A stretch of DNA of 64,000 nucleotides from Candidatus Bipolaricaulota bacterium (GCA_028278555.1 JANQEA010000043.1:145928-209927), one strand, 5' to 3'; counted from the stretch's first letter, positions 30,463-39,547 are shown. Program-made: numbers and translations. Notes: generated by a model from the letters alone, not told the origin.

Positions 30463-31524
30463 CTAACTCTCTGAGGCCGAAGGAGGCGCGTCGCCGTCGC
30501 GGCGACGTCCGATTCGCGCGATCCCCCGCTGGGCGAGGTAGTAGAGGCCGAGCGCGACGAGGATCGACTCGGCGAATTTGAACATGAGAGAGAACGCGAC
30601 AGCGCCCTCCTTGGCAATCGTCGGCGCTACGAGGTGGAAGATCCCGATGATCGCTGCCTCGCCGGTGCCGATCCCTCCCGGCGTAATCCAGAGGAAGAAC
30701 GAGAGGAGGATCACGGTAAGGGTGAACAGAAGGGAAAGCTGGGGAAACGTGAAGACATGCCCGGCGGAGAAGTAGAAGAAGACCTGCGGTCGCATGTAGA
30801 CGAAGAAGGTCGCTACGAGCTGAACGAGGAACGCGAGGACCGTCCCCCTCCAGTGGATCGTGAATGCATCGTGGATCTCGTCTTCCGTCTCCGAGACCTT
30901 ATCAGCCGCTCGACCGAGACCGGCCTGCCAACGCCGAAAGATGACGCCGAGGAGGCGGATCGCTCGGCTGATCCACTTGAGGTTCCAGGCGAAGTCGACG
31001 AGCCCGACGAGGATCCAGAAGGTGATGAAACCGACGCCGGCGATCAGGAGTCGCTTCTCCGGCCACGGGAGGGCCGGAGAGCTGATCGCGAAGAAGCTCC
31101 CGACGAGGATGAACAGGATCATGCTCAGTCCGCCGAGGAATCGCTCGATGAAGACGGTGGCGAAGACGCGCGTGGTCGGGGCATCTGTTCCTCGGGTGAC
31201 CATCAGCGCGCGGACCGGCTCGCCTCCGAAGTAGAGCGTCGGCGTCAGGTAGCTGATCGCGTAGCCGCTCAAGCGAGCCCCGATCACTTGGGGGAGTGGG
31301 AGACGGATCCCGTAGGAGCGGAGGATGATCCACCAAGAGAGCGTCCACGCGGCCATCGCAAGGAGGACGCTGCCGACGATCCCGACGATCCCGGCGACGC
31401 CGAGTGCGCTCATCTCGGCGAAGATCCCCCGCCACCCGACCCAATAGAGAACGCCCCCGAGGAGGGCGAGGCCGATGACGATCGAGAGCGCGAGTCTCCA
31501 CCTGTTCTTCGCAGGGGCCTTCAT
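30463..31524 (-). CDS. Flippase-like (lysylphosphatidylglycerol synthase TM / UPF0104) membrane protein
   Basis: A 353-residue polytopic membrane protein with about eight helices. Family signatures are SYLTPTLYFGGEPVRA (the PF03706-type motif), ATVFIERFLGGLSMI and LWITPGGIGTGEAAI. These match the UPF0104/AglD/MprF-flippase group, which moves or modifies lipids. No synthetase domain is attached, so aminoacyl transfer is not expected. ATG 31524 is the first sensible start; the frame upstream is Arg-rich shadow sequence. The C-terminus is charged (RRRDGDAPPSASES). Confidence 0.85.
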   Translation of the reverse strand: MKAPAKNRWRLALSIVIGLALLGGVLYWVGWRGIFAEMSALGVAGIVGIVGSVLLAMAAWTLSWWIILRSYGIRLPLPQVIGARLSGYAISYLTPTLYFGGEPVRALMVTRGTDAPTTRVFATVFIERFLGGLSMILFILVGSFFAISSPALPWPEKRLLIAGVGFITFWILVGLVDFAWNLKWISRAIRLLGVIFRRWQAGLGRAADKVSETEDEIHDAFTIHWRGTVLAFLVQLVATFFVYMRPQVFFYFSAGHVFTFPQLSLLFTLTVILLSFFLWITPGGIGTGEAAIIGIFHLVAPTIAKEGAVAFSLMFKFAESILVALGLYYLAQRGIARIGRRRDGDAPPSASES

Positions 31525-31601
31525 TTCACGGATGCTAGCACAGCCCCTTCGAACCGCACAAGGACAGGCGGCACGCGCCGATCGAACGGACGGACGGGCG
31601 C

Positions 31602-32075
31602 TCAGCCGCCCGCCAAGAGCTCGAGCGCAAGTCCGAGCGCAGCATCGATGGCGTGCTGCCGAATCGCCTCGCGATCCCCTGTGAAGTCGAAGCGCTCCGT
31701 CCGCGTATCGGACGGTCCGGCTGCCGAGATGAAGACGGTGCCTATGGGCTTCCCGGGCGTTGCACCACCGGGGCCGGCGATTCCGGTGATCGCCAGGCAG
31801 AGATCCGCCTCGAGGCCGGCTCGCCCGTTCACCGCCATCGCTTCGGCCGCCTGTACGCTGACCGCCCCGTGTTCGTCGAAGATCTCGGGTGCGACCCCGA
31901 CGATGTCGGCCTTCACGCGATTGGCGTACGCGACGATGCTCCCGACGTAGTAGGCCGATGCACCGGGGACGCTCGTCATCCGATACGCGAGTCCGCCGCC
32001 GGTGCACGACTCGACGGTGGCGATCGTCCAGCGACGCTCCGTCAGAGCGGTCCCGAGCCGCTCGGCGAGGGTCAT
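31602..32075 (-). CDS. pncC: CinA C-terminal domain protein / nicotinamide-nucleotide amidase
   Basis: A 157-residue stand-alone CinA C-terminal domain. TVESCTGGGLAYRMTSVPGAS contains the conserved Ser-Cys-Thr-Gly catalytic region, and AITGIAGPGGATPGKPIGTV is the second family signature. It deamidates nicotinamide mononucleotide in pyridine nucleotide recycling. The N-terminal MoCF-like domain found in full CinA is absent. AGGAGG lies eight bases before ATG 32075, which overlaps the nth stop (ATGA). Confidence 0.92.
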   Translation of the reverse strand: MTLAERLGTALTERRWTIATVESCTGGGLAYRMTSVPGASAYYVGSIVAYANRVKADIVGVAPEIFDEHGAVSVQAAEAMAVNGRAGLEADLCLAITGIAGPGGATPGKPIGTVFISAAGPSDTRTERFDFTGDREAIRQHAIDAALGLALELLAGG

Positions 32076-32752
32076 GTCGAACCTCCTGCAGGTGATTGCG
32101 TGTTCTCGATCGCCCACACGCACCCGTCCTCGATCGGGCAGTTCGGGCAATCCGGTCGTCGTGGACGGCAGATCTCGCGCCCGAGACGGATGATCAGAAG
32201 ATGAAGCGTCGCCATCAACGTGGGATCCTTCGGGAGGAATCCATTCGCTTGGTCGTGAGGATTGCCCTTGGAGCTGATCAAACCAACGCGAGTGAGGACC
32301 CGGCGGATGTGCGTGTCGACTGGGAAGTACGGACGTCCGAACGAGAAGAGCATCAGGATCCCGGCCGTCTTCTTCCCAACACCAGGCGACGCGAGAAGCC
32401 AGTCCATCGCCGCATCGAGATCCAGACCGCCGAGGAACGAGAGGTCGAGCCGGCCCTGCTCCTGGTGGATGCGCTGTAGGACGGCCTTGATCCTCGCCGA
32501 CTTCTGTTGATGCAGACCGCCGACACGGATCGCACGACCGATCGCATCGACGCGGGCCTTTCGGACGGCCTCGAGCGATCCGAAGCGATCGAGAAGCGAC
32601 GCGTACGCTCGGTCGCGGTTCGTGTCGTTCGTGTTCTGAGAGAGGATCGTCAGCACCAGCTCCTCGACCGGATCCGGGGGTGTCAGGTTCGGCGCCCCGA
32701 AGCGCTCGGTCAGTCGATTGGCGATCCAGACGGCCTTCTCACTCGGCAGCAT
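32072..32752 (-). CDS. nth: Endonuclease III
   Basis: A 226-residue HhH-GPD DNA glycosylase/AP lyase removing oxidised pyrimidines. The helix-hairpin-helix SPGVGKKTAGILM carries the catalytic Lys, and PVDTHIRRVLTRVG carries the Asp. The C-terminal Cys-X6-Cys-X2-Cys-X5-Cys (CRPRRPDCPNCPIEDGC) binds the [4Fe-4S] cluster. ATG 32752 gives the family length; no strong ribosome-binding site is seen. The gene is divergent from the PPC-domain gene. Confidence 0.95.
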   Translation of the reverse strand: MLPSEKAVWIANRLTERFGAPNLTPPDPVEELVLTILSQNTNDTNRDRAYASLLDRFGSLEAVRKARVDAIGRAIRVGGLHQQKSARIKAVLQRIHQEQGRLDLSFLGGLDLDAAMDWLLASPGVGKKTAGILMLFSFGRPYFPVDTHIRRVLTRVGLISSKGNPHDQANGFLPKDPTLMATLHLLIIRLGREICRPRRPDCPNCPIEDGCVWAIENTQSPAGGST

Positions 32753-32826
32753 GAAGCGAGGATAGATCGACGTACCCGAGCGCGCAACTGGTCGTTCGGA
32801 AGGCGCATGGCTACCATCGGGGAACG

Positions 32827-33240
32827 ATGATCGAAGCACGAGGCAAGCGCGAAATGGTTGTCCGGATGTTCGATGGAGAAGACCTGCTTAACCGCCTGGT
32901 GGGCCTGCAGGTCGACTGTGCGATCGTCCTCTGCGGCATCGGGATGCTCCGAGACGTCGAACTCGGGTACTGGAACGGCGAGATCTACGAGAAGCACACC
33001 ATCGCCGAACCGGTTGAGCTCGTCTCTCTTCAGGGAAGCATCGCTGTCGCGGAGAACGGGCCGATCGTTCACGTGCACGCTTGCGTGGCGGGGCGTGACG
33101 GATCGACGTCCGGCGGCCACCTGTTTGCCGGCACGGTCCACAACGCGGCAGAGATCGCCGTTGGCCTGCCGGAGGGGATCGTCCTCGAAAGGGAGAGAGA
33201 GGAGACCGGCTTGACCGGCCTACGTCCGCGGACTACGTGA
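32827..33240 (+). CDS. PPC/DUF296 domain DNA-binding-like protein
   Basis: A 137-residue single-domain protein of the PPC (plant and prokaryote conserved, DUF296) family. The conserved core is seen in VSLQGSIAV, VHVHACVAGRDG and TSGGHLFAGTVHNAAEI, with the His residues that bind metal in structures. Bacterial members form trimers; function is unclear. GGGGAACG precedes ATG 32827. Its 3' end overlaps fmt (opposite strand) by eight bases. Confidence 0.88.
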   Translation: MIEARGKREMVVRMFDGEDLLNRLVGLQVDCAIVLCGIGMLRDVELGYWNGEIYEKHTIAEPVELVSLQGSIAVAENGPIVHVHACVAGRDGSTSGGHLFAGTVHNAAEIAVGLPEGIVLEREREETGLTGLRPRTT

Positions 33241-34156
33241 AGCGCGCCGAACCGTGGAGGCCGTGGAGGAAGTCCGCGCCGCTGACTCTCGGTCGTCCCT
33301 CGCGTTGGATCTCGTGAACCTCGATCAGCCGATCGCCGGTTCCGACGAGGAGGCGATCGGTCTCGCGGAGTCCGATCTGTCCCGGAGGAATCCGGCCGGA
33401 CGCCACGTCAGTCAGTGACGTCCGATGGATCTTCACCCGTTCGTCCTCGAGAAGGGTCCACGTTCCCGGCCACGGACTCGTCCCGCGGACCAGATCGTGT
33501 ATCCGTTGCGCGGGCGACGACCAGTCGATCCGCCCGTCCTCCCTCGACAGGCGCGGAGCGAGCGAGACGCCCTCTTCTGGCTGGGGATGAGATGTCAGCG
33601 TGCCGTTCGTGACGCCGGCGATCGTGTCAACGATCGCCTCGGCTCCGAGGCGGGCGAGCCGCTCCTCGAGCTGGCCGGCGGTCTCGTCCGGTCCGATCTC
33701 CAGGGTTCGTGTCAACAGCATCTCTCCGGTGTCCATCCCCGCGTCGATCAGGAAGGTCGTAATCCCGGTCGTCGTTTCCCCCTGGATGATCGCCCAGTTG
33801 ACCGGTGCGGCTCCGCGATAGGCGGGCAAGAGCGAAGCGTGGATGTTGATCGTCCCGTTCGGAGCGAGGGTGAAGACGCTCGGCTTGAGGAGCTGGCCGT
33901 ACGCGGCGGCGACGATCACGTCCGGTTCCACGGTGCGGAGCCGGTCGATCGCGGCCTCGGTGTTGATCCGCTCCGGTTGGTAGACGGCGAGACCGAGCCG
34001 AGCGGCCTCTTCCTTGATCGGAGGCGGGCGGAGTTCGGCATGCCTGCCGACCGGTCGATCTGGCTGCGTGACGACGAGTCTGATCTCATGCGCTTCCGCG
34101 AGGGCGACGAGCGCAGAGCAAGCGAACGTCGAGGTTCCGAGGAAGGCCAGCTTCAC
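33233..34156 (-). CDS. fmt: Methionyl-tRNA formyltransferase
   Basis: A 307-residue enzyme formylating initiator Met-tRNA with 10-formyl-THF. The N-terminal formyltransferase fold shows FLGTSTFA, TQPDRPVGR and the catalytic INIHASLLPAYRGAAPVNW (Asn, His), with the Asp in DAGMDTGEML. A C-terminal OB-like domain follows (DGRIDW, RGTSPWPG). ATG 34156 overlaps the def stop (ATGA), a common def-fmt arrangement. Confidence 0.96.
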   Translation of the reverse strand: MKLAFLGTSTFACSALVALAEAHEIRLVVTQPDRPVGRHAELRPPPIKEEAARLGLAVYQPERINTEAAIDRLRTVEPDVIVAAAYGQLLKPSVFTLAPNGTINIHASLLPAYRGAAPVNWAIIQGETTTGITTFLIDAGMDTGEMLLTRTLEIGPDETAGQLEERLARLGAEAIVDTIAGVTNGTLTSHPQPEEGVSLAPRLSREDGRIDWSSPAQRIHDLVRGTSPWPGTWTLLEDERVKIHRTSLTDVASGRIPPGQIGLRETDRLLVGTGDRLIEVHEIQREGRPRVSGADFLHGLHGSARFT

Positions 34157-34644
34157 GACGATTCCTCGCGCTGGAGGCGCTGATACTCCTTCAGCAGGCT
34201 CTGCCTCCGGGCCGGGCTGAGGCGATCGAGGAACAGTCCCCCGTTGAGGTGATCCATCTCATGCTGAATCGCCCGGGCGAGCATCCCTTCTCCCTCGATC
34301 CGGACGGTCTCCCCGTCGAGCGTCGTCCCCTCGACGACGGCACGCGTCGCCCGACCGACAGCCGCATCGACCCCCGGGACGCTCAGACAGCCCTCGGAGA
34401 TCTCCTCGACTTCATCGGAGGTTTCGATGAGTTCGGGATTGACAAGCACGTGGAACTCCCCGTCAACGTCGAGGATGATGATCCGCTTCGAGACGCCGAT
34501 CTGCGGGGCGGCGAGGCCGGCGCCGTTGGCGCGAAGCATCGCCTCGACCATCCGCTCACAGAGGATCCGGATCTCGTCGTCGATCGCCCCGACCGGCTCG
34601 GCCGGCCGTCGAAGGGTTGGGTCTCCGTAGGTTCGTATCTCCAT
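34153..34644 (-). CDS. def: Peptide deformylase
   Basis: A 163-residue metalloenzyme removing the formyl group from nascent peptides. The three family motifs are intact: GAGLAAPQIG, EGCLSVPG (metal Cys) and QHEMDHLNG (HExxH). ATG 34644 with a typical MEIRTYGDPTLR start is used. A good promoter lies between it and the divergent recG. It is translationally coupled to fmt. Confidence 0.97.
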   Translation of the reverse strand: MEIRTYGDPTLRRPAEPVGAIDDEIRILCERMVEAMLRANGAGLAAPQIGVSKRIIILDVDGEFHVLVNPELIETSDEVEEISEGCLSVPGVDAAVGRATRAVVEGTTLDGETVRIEGEGMLARAIQHEMDHLNGGLFLDRLSPARRQSLLKEYQRLQREESS

Positions 34645-34674
34645 GGTCACTTCTCTTGCGCGCGGAAACGCCGC

Positions 34675-34703
34675 ATTATAAAGTGAGCCTCGGTATGCCA
34701 CAA
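34675..34703 (-). promoter_or_regulatory. Promoter of def-fmt
   Basis: Minus strand: -35 TTGTGG (34703-34698), 17 bases, -10 TATAAT (34680-34675). It overlaps the recG start codon region. Confidence 0.6.
34677..34682 (+). promoter_or_regulatory. Likely -10 box of recG
   Basis: TATAAA at 34677-34682, 12 bases before ATG 34695. A TTGCGC at 34656-34661 is 15 bases upstream, a short spacer. A very short 5' leader is implied. The box overlaps the divergent def -10. Confidence 0.4.
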
Positions 34704-36956
34704 GAGAACAGCGATTGGGAGCATCGCCTCGAGAAGATCCTCCGACTGGAGCGGTCGATGGGGTACAGGGACGAGGCGGTCACTGGGGGAGTGGAGGCGT
34801 TCGTTCGGGCGCACGTCCCCGCGGCGAAATCGATCGCGAAGAGCTACGGGGCCGCGTCGCTCGCAGAGCGCCGCGCGATCGTCGATCGGCTGTTCGAGTA
34901 CCTTCTGTCCGAGATGAATCGGAAGAGCGTTCCGGCGATCGACCTAACTGCGCCGATCACGAAGGCGAAGGGGGTCGGCCCGAAACGGGCGGGCCTGCTG
35001 GCGAAGCTCGGGATCGAGACGATCGAGGACCTGCTCTTCTACTTCCCGCGCCGGCTGGACGATCGATCGTCGGTCGTTCCGATCGGATCGGTCCGGCCCG
35101 GACAGGAGATCGGCGTCCGCGGCGAAGTTCACGCGGTCAGCACACGGCGGACCGGACGGAAGATGACGATCTTCAAGGCGGCGGTCGGAGACGGAACCGG
35201 CTTCCTCTACGCGGTCTGGTTCAATCAGCCGTGGATTGCCGAGCAACTGAGGCGGGGGATGCGGGTCGATCTGTACGGGAGGGTCGAGCGGAGCTACGGA
35301 GAGCTCCAGATGCGCTCTCCGACTTGGGAGGCAGAAGGGGTCGGCCTCGACACCGGACGGTGGGTGCCCGTCTATCCGGCGACGGAGGGAATCACCGACC
35401 GCTATCTCCGATCGCTTATCGACCGGAACCTGGATCCGTTGCTGCCGGCGGTCGGCGATCTCCTCCCGCCGACGGTCCGCGAGCTACACGGACTGATGCC
35501 GCGGCAGACCGCGGTCGAGACGATTCACCGCCCGGCCGACCCGAGCGCGTTCGAACGGGCCCGTCGGACACTCGCGTTCGAGGAACTCCTCTTGCTGCAG
35601 GTTGGGCTGACGCAGAGCGAGCGGAACGTCCCCGGACAGGCGCACATCCCGGCGGCCGGCCTGCGCGATTCGTTCCTCGCCGGGCTCCCGTTTCGTCTGT
35701 CCGGGTCGCAGCAGTCGGCGTTGACGGAGATCGAGTCCGACCAAAGGCGCCCGATCCGGATGATGCGGCTGCTGCAGGGGGACGTCGGTTCCGGGAAGAC
35801 GCTCGTCGCCGTCTGTGCTGCCCTTCACGCAATCGATGCGGGGCGCCAGGTCGCGTTCATGGCCCCGACCGAGATCCTGACCGAGCAGCACGCGATCAAT
35901 CTTCAGCGACTGCTCGCGCAGCTTCCGATCCGCGTCGAGGTGCTCACCGGCGCAACGCGTGGCAAAGATGCGATTCGTGATGCCGTCGAGGATGGCACGG
36001 TCGATCTCCTGATCGGGACCCATGCGCTGATCCAGGAATCCGTGTCTTTTCGGGATCTCGGGCTGGTGGTCATCGATGAGCAGCACCGCTTCGGGGTCGT
36101 TCAGCGATCGCAGATCGAGGAGAAGGGAGAGAACGTCGATCTCCTGGTGATGAGCGCGACGCCGATCCCGCGAACGATCACACTGACGCTCTACGGCGAG
36201 TTCGATGTCTCGATCCTCGACGAGCTTCCGCTTGGCCCGCGATCGATCACGACGCGATGGGTCCACGAGAAGGAGCGTGAGGCCGTCTATGGCACCGTCG
36301 GGCGCTTCCTCGCCGAAGGGCGAAAGGGCTACGTCGTCCTTCCGCTCGTCGAGGAGTCGGAGAAGGTGACCGCGAAAGCTGCCGTCCAGGTTGCGGAGGA
36401 GATGACCAACCGCTTCGCGCAGGTCAGCGTCGGGTTGGTCCACGGCCGGCTCTCCGCGTCAGAGAAGAGCGAAGCGATGGAGCGCTTCCGCACCGGCGAG
36501 GCACAACTCCTCGTCGCGACGACTGTCATCGAAGTTGGGATCGACGTCCTCGACGCCGACTTCATGGTGATCGAACATGCCGATCGGTTCGGCCTGTCGC
36601 AGCTCCATCAACTCCGAGGGCGGATCGGCCGATCTGGCCAGCCGGCCGATTGCTATGCCATCTCGGATGGAGGGACCGATGACGCGAAAGAGCGGCTGAC
36701 AGCATTCGCCGCCCATGCGGATGGGTTTGCGATCGCGGAGGAGGATCTGCGGATTCGAGGTCCGGGTGATCTTCTCGGAACGGAGCAGCACGGCTTCTAC
36801 ACGCGGTTGCGGGCGGTGAATCTGTTCGGCGATCTCGATCTGATGCGCGTGGCCCGAGATGCGGCACGGAAGCTCCGCGAAGAGGGGATCCCGAGCGAGT
36901 TGGTCGATGCCGCCCATCGCCGATTCGGCGAGGTGTTGAAGTGGGTGCGTGTTTGA
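34695..36956 (+). CDS. recG: ATP-dependent DNA helicase RecG
   Basis: A 753-residue superfamily 2 helicase that remodels stalled forks. An N-terminal helical extension (about 1-85) precedes the wedge/OB domain (KGVGPKRAGLLAKLG, FYFPRRLDDRS). The motor domains follow: Walker A LLQGDVGSGKTLVA, DEQH box VIDEQHRFGV, MSATPIPRT, and motif VI LHQLRGRIGRSG. The GTEQHGF end is typical. ATG 34695 is chosen although upstream sequence is open. The last codons and stop form one arm of a perfect hairpin. Confidence 0.97.
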   Translation: MPQENSDWEHRLEKILRLERSMGYRDEAVTGGVEAFVRAHVPAAKSIAKSYGAASLAERRAIVDRLFEYLLSEMNRKSVPAIDLTAPITKAKGVGPKRAGLLAKLGIETIEDLLFYFPRRLDDRSSVVPIGSVRPGQEIGVRGEVHAVSTRRTGRKMTIFKAAVGDGTGFLYAVWFNQPWIAEQLRRGMRVDLYGRVERSYGELQMRSPTWEAEGVGLDTGRWVPVYPATEGITDRYLRSLIDRNLDPLLPAVGDLLPPTVRELHGLMPRQTAVETIHRPADPSAFERARRTLAFEELLLLQVGLTQSERNVPGQAHIPAAGLRDSFLAGLPFRLSGSQQSALTEIESDQRRPIRMMRLLQGDVGSGKTLVAVCAALHAIDAGRQVAFMAPTEILTEQHAINLQRLLAQLPIRVEVLTGATRGKDAIRDAVEDGTVDLLIGTHALIQESVSFRDLGLVVIDEQHRFGVVQRSQIEEKGENVDLLVMSATPIPRTITLTLYGEFDVSILDELPLGPRSITTRWVHEKEREAVYGTVGRFLAEGRKGYVVLPLVEESEKVTAKAAVQVAEEMTNRFAQVSVGLVHGRLSASEKSEAMERFRTGEAQLLVATTVIEVGIDVLDADFMVIEHADRFGLSQLHQLRGRIGRSGQPADCYAISDGGTDDAKERLTAFAAHADGFAIAEEDLRIRGPGDLLGTEQHGFYTRLRAVNLFGDLDLMRVARDAARKLREEGIPSELVDAAHRRFGEVLKWVRV

Positions 36957-36982
36957 GAGACGCATCGCGTCTCTCAAACACG
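36948..36982 (+). terminator. Stop-spanning 16-bp perfect hairpin after recG
   Basis: The arms 36948-36963 and 36967-36982 are exact complements with a 3-base loop. The recG TGA (36954-36956) lies in the left arm. No T-run follows. Confidence 0.6.
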
Positions 36983-37135
36983 AAGACGACCTGCCGGGAA
37001 GCACTCCTTGTGAACCCCTTCGGGATCAGCTCAGACACGGGGCAGGTGAGAGAAGGCTTCCCTTTTCCTGAGGGAGTTGCAGTTGCAAGTGAGAGGTTGC
37101 TGGCGGTTCCACGGACGGTAGCTCGGCCCACACAC
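36983..37135. other. Convergent spacer between recG and pyrH
   Basis: About 150 bases with no plausible gene. Short repeats (TTGCAGTTGCAA near 37058, GAAGGCTTCCC near 37053) are present. Hairpins occur on both sides of it. Confidence 0.4.
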
Positions 37136-37163
37136 AGCGGAATGGCGAACCCGCCATTCCGCT
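37136..37163. terminator. 12-bp perfect hairpin
   Basis: AGCGGAATGGCG and CGCCATTCCGCT pair around a 4-base loop in the convergent recG/pyrH gap. It could act in either direction. Confidence 0.6.
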
Positions 37164-37164
37164 C

Positions 37165-37191
37165 CTCGAATCGCCTTCTAGGCGATTCGAG
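37165..37191 (-). terminator. Stop-spanning 11-bp hairpin after pyrH
   Basis: CTCGAATCGCC and GGCGATTCGAG pair with a 5-base loop. The pyrH stop codon occupies the loop, and the right-hand arm (on this map) is the end of the pyrH coding sequence. Confidence 0.6.
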
Positions 37192-37879
37192 AGATGCGGG
37201 TTCCGATGCGCTCTCCAGCGGCGAGTGCTGCCAGAGCGTTCGGCCTGTCCAGATCGAAGACCTCGATCGAAAGCTCGTGTTCACGGCAGATCTCGACGGC
37301 GACCTGGTCCATCACTCCGTATCGTGCCGAGAGGTAGTCATCGAAGGTCAGGTCCTCGATCAATCGAGCCTCTTCGTCCGTCGAGGGATCGGCGGAGTAG
37401 ACGCCGGCGACGTTCGAGCCCTTTGCGAGGAGGTCAGCACCGATCGACACGGCGCGGATGGCGGCCGCTGTGTCGGTCGTGACGAGCGGGCTCCCCGTCC
37501 CGCCGGCAAAGAGGACGATCGTGCCATCCTCGAGGGCACAGCGTGCGATGCGAGGGGAGATCGGCGTCGTCAGCTCGGTGTCGATCGCGGACTGAACCAG
37601 GACCGATCGCCCGCTTGACTCCAAGTAGCTTCGAAGGGCGAGGGCATTGAGCACCGTGGCGAGCATCCCGAGGGTATCAGCTTCGACGCGACCGAGCCAC
37701 GGGCTCCGTGCGCCACGGATGACGTTTCCCCCGCCGACGACGATGGCGATCTCGGTCGAAGAGAGTGGCGCGATCTCCCCTGCGATGCGACTCAACGCAT
37801 CGGGAGAAAACGCGCCGTCAGGACCCTTGAAGGCTTCGCCGGAGAGCTTTAGGAGGACGCGAGAAGGGGATCTGCGCAT
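37178..37879 (-). CDS. pyrH: UMP kinase
   Basis: A 233-residue amino-acid-kinase-fold enzyme phosphorylating UMP. Signatures: LLKLSGEAF at the N-terminus, IVVGGGNVIRG, VLFAGGTGSPLVTTDTAA and KGSNVAGVYSADPS. Normal length. ATG 37879 lies inside the 3' end of tsf (31-base overlap), so translation is likely coupled. This is the last gene of the rpsB-tsf-pyrH operon; frr is not next, as it often is. Confidence 0.96.
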   Translation of the reverse strand: MRRSPSRVLLKLSGEAFKGPDGAFSPDALSRIAGEIAPLSSTEIAIVVGGGNVIRGARSPWLGRVEADTLGMLATVLNALALRSYLESSGRSVLVQSAIDTELTTPISPRIARCALEDGTIVLFAGGTGSPLVTTDTAAAIRAVSIGADLLAKGSNVAGVYSADPSTDEEARLIEDLTFDDYLSARYGVMDQVAVEICREHELSIEVFDLDRPNALAALAAGERIGTRISRIA

Positions 37880-38475
37880 CCGGCAACCTCGATCTCGAAG
37901 CGGGCAAACTGCTTGATCTGGATGTTCTCACCGGTCTTCGTCCGCAGGTCGGCGAGCATCTCCTCGATCGTGACCTCCGGGTTCTTGATGAACGGCTGCT
38001 TGATCAGGCAGTTGTCCTTGTAGTAGCTGTTGACGCGGCCCTCGAGCGCCTTCTCGATGATCTCCGCCGGCTTCCCTTGCTCCTCGAGCGTCTTGCGGAA
38101 CTCGGCGTTGGCTTTGTCGATCGCGTCTTGTGGCACGTCCTCCGGCGCGACGAACGCCGGTCCTTCGGCGGCGATGTGCATCGCGACGTCGTTGGCGAAT
38201 GCGACGAATTCGGCGCTGTTCGCGGCGAAGTCGGTGTTGGTAGCGAGCTCGACGAGAACCCCGACCTTCCCGGTGTGATGCACGTAGGCGACGATTCGCC
38301 CTTCATTTGCCTCACGGCCGATCTGCTCCATCAGCTCGAGACCTTGCTCGCGGAGGATCTCCTTGGCGCGCTCGATATCCCCGCTCGCCTCGGTGAGGGC
38401 CTTCTTACAGTCCATCATCCCGATGCCGGTCTCATCGCGGAGCTGTTTGATCGCGTCTACGCTAATCGTCGTCAT
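37849..38475 (-). CDS. tsf: Elongation factor Ts
   Basis: A 208-residue EF-Ts, the short form with a single core subdomain as in Thermus rather than the ~280-residue E. coli form. Signatures: [19 protein letters not shown] in the UBA-like N-terminus, [19 protein letters not shown] and [15 protein letters not shown] 38475 lies within the last codons of rpsB (14-base overlap). It recycles EF-Tu-GDP. Confidence 0.96.
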   Translation of the reverse strand: MTTISVDAIKQLRDETGIGMMDCKKALTEASGDIERAKEILREQGLELMEQIGREANEGRIVAYVHHTGKVGVLVELATNTDFAANSAEFVAFANDVAMHIAAEGPAFVAPEDVPQDAIDKANAEFRKTLEEQGKPAEIIEKALEGRVNSYYKDNCLIKQPFIKNPEVTIEEMLADLRTKTGENIQIKQFARFEIEVAGCADPLLASS

Positions 38476-39478
38476 CGTCGTCCTCTGCTTCTTCCTCCGG
38501 TTCGTCTGTCTCTGTCTCGTCGGCTCCGTCTTCGGCCGCTTCGTCAGGCGTTTCCACCTCTTCCGGCGTGTCCTCGGCGTCCACGGCTTCCTCCGCCTCT
38601 TCTGTGGACTCGAGCTCCTCAGTCTCCTCGTCTGCCGGTTCGGCCTCTTCTTCGACCTCGGCGGCCTCCTCGGGTATCTCTTCGGCCGCAACGGCTTCCT
38701 CGGACGCGTCCTCAGGGATCTCCGGCTCTTCGGTCGTCTCGGCGTCGATCGGAGCCTCTTCGTCAGGCGCGGCGGCAGGCTCTTCCTCGTCCTGTCGTCC
38801 TTCGCGCCCCTCGAGGACGGCGTCGGCGATCCGAGCGGTAATCAGCTTCGTCGCCTTGATCGCATCGTCGTTTCCCGGGATCAGGAAGTCGATCGGATCC
38901 GGATTGCAGTTCGTGTCGACGATCGCGATCACCGGGATCCCGACGATGTTCGCCTCGTGCACGGCGTTCGTCTCGACATCGGGGTCGATGACGTAGAGGA
39001 GATCGGGCTTCCGCTCGAGGTGCCGGAGTCCGTTTAGGTTTCGCTGTAGCTTGGCCAGCTGGCGGCGGAGGCGGCTCGCCTCTTTGTTCGGCATGTGGTC
39101 GACCGTACCGTCCTCGATCATCGTCTCGAACGTCTTCATCCGCTCGATGCTCTGCTTGATCGTTCCGAAGTTGGTCAGCGTCCCACCGAGCCAGCGACGG
39201 TTGACGTAATGCGCGCCGCAGCGCTGCGCTTCTTCGACGATGGTCGACTGGACCTGCTTCTTCGTGCCGATGAAAAGGATCTCACCGCCCGCGGCGATGT
39301 TGTCGCGGACGTGGTAGTAGGCCTTCTTGAAGAGATCGACCGTCTGTTCGAGGTCGATGATGTGGATCCCCTTCCGCTCGGTGAAGATGTAGCGAGCCAT
39401 CTTAGGGTTCCACTTGCGTGTTCGATGCCCGAAATGCACCCCGGTTTCGAGCAGCTCTTTCATCGTTAGAACTTCCAC
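38462..39478 (-). CDS. rpsB: 30S ribosomal protein S2 with long acidic C-terminal tail
   Basis: A 338-residue S2. Residues 1-222 are a normal S2 ([39 protein letters not shown]). From about 223 to the end is an extra tail of ~115 residues, almost all Glu, Asp, Ala, Pro and Thr, ending in six Asp. GTG 39478 is chosen because GGAGG lies five bases upstream; ATG 39463 would drop five residues. The same DNA end encodes the start of tsf in another frame. Promoter upstream is strong. Confidence 0.95.
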   Translation of the reverse strand: MEVLTMKELLETGVHFGHRTRKWNPKMARYIFTERKGIHIIDLEQTVDLFKKAYYHVRDNIAAGGEILFIGTKKQVQSTIVEEAQRCGAHYVNRRWLGGTLTNFGTIKQSIERMKTFETMIEDGTVDHMPNKEASRLRRQLAKLQRNLNGLRHLERKPDLLYVIDPDVETNAVHEANIVGIPVIAIVDTNCNPDPIDFLIPGNDDAIKATKLITARIADAVLEGREGRQDEEEPAAAPDEEAPIDAETTEEPEIPEDASEEAVAAEEIPEEAAEVEEEAEPADEETEELESTEEAEEAVDAEDTPEEVETPDEAAEDGADETETDEPEEEAEDDDDDD

Positions 39479-39518
39479 ATCATCCTCCCACTTGTAATCG
39501 CGGTTCGTATGTCGCGGA

Positions 39519-39547
39519 AGTATAGCGAACGACCTTGGAAACCGCAA
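39519..39547 (-). promoter_or_regulatory. Promoter of rpsB-tsf-pyrH
   Basis: Minus strand: -35 TTGCGG (39547-39542), 17 bases, -10 TATACT (39524-39519). The leader is about 35 bases. Confidence 0.65.

Noticed and set aside
34715..35980. 421-codon plus-strand frame in a second frame of recG
   Set aside because: Arg/Gly-rich out-of-frame translation; recG motifs run continuously in the chosen frame.
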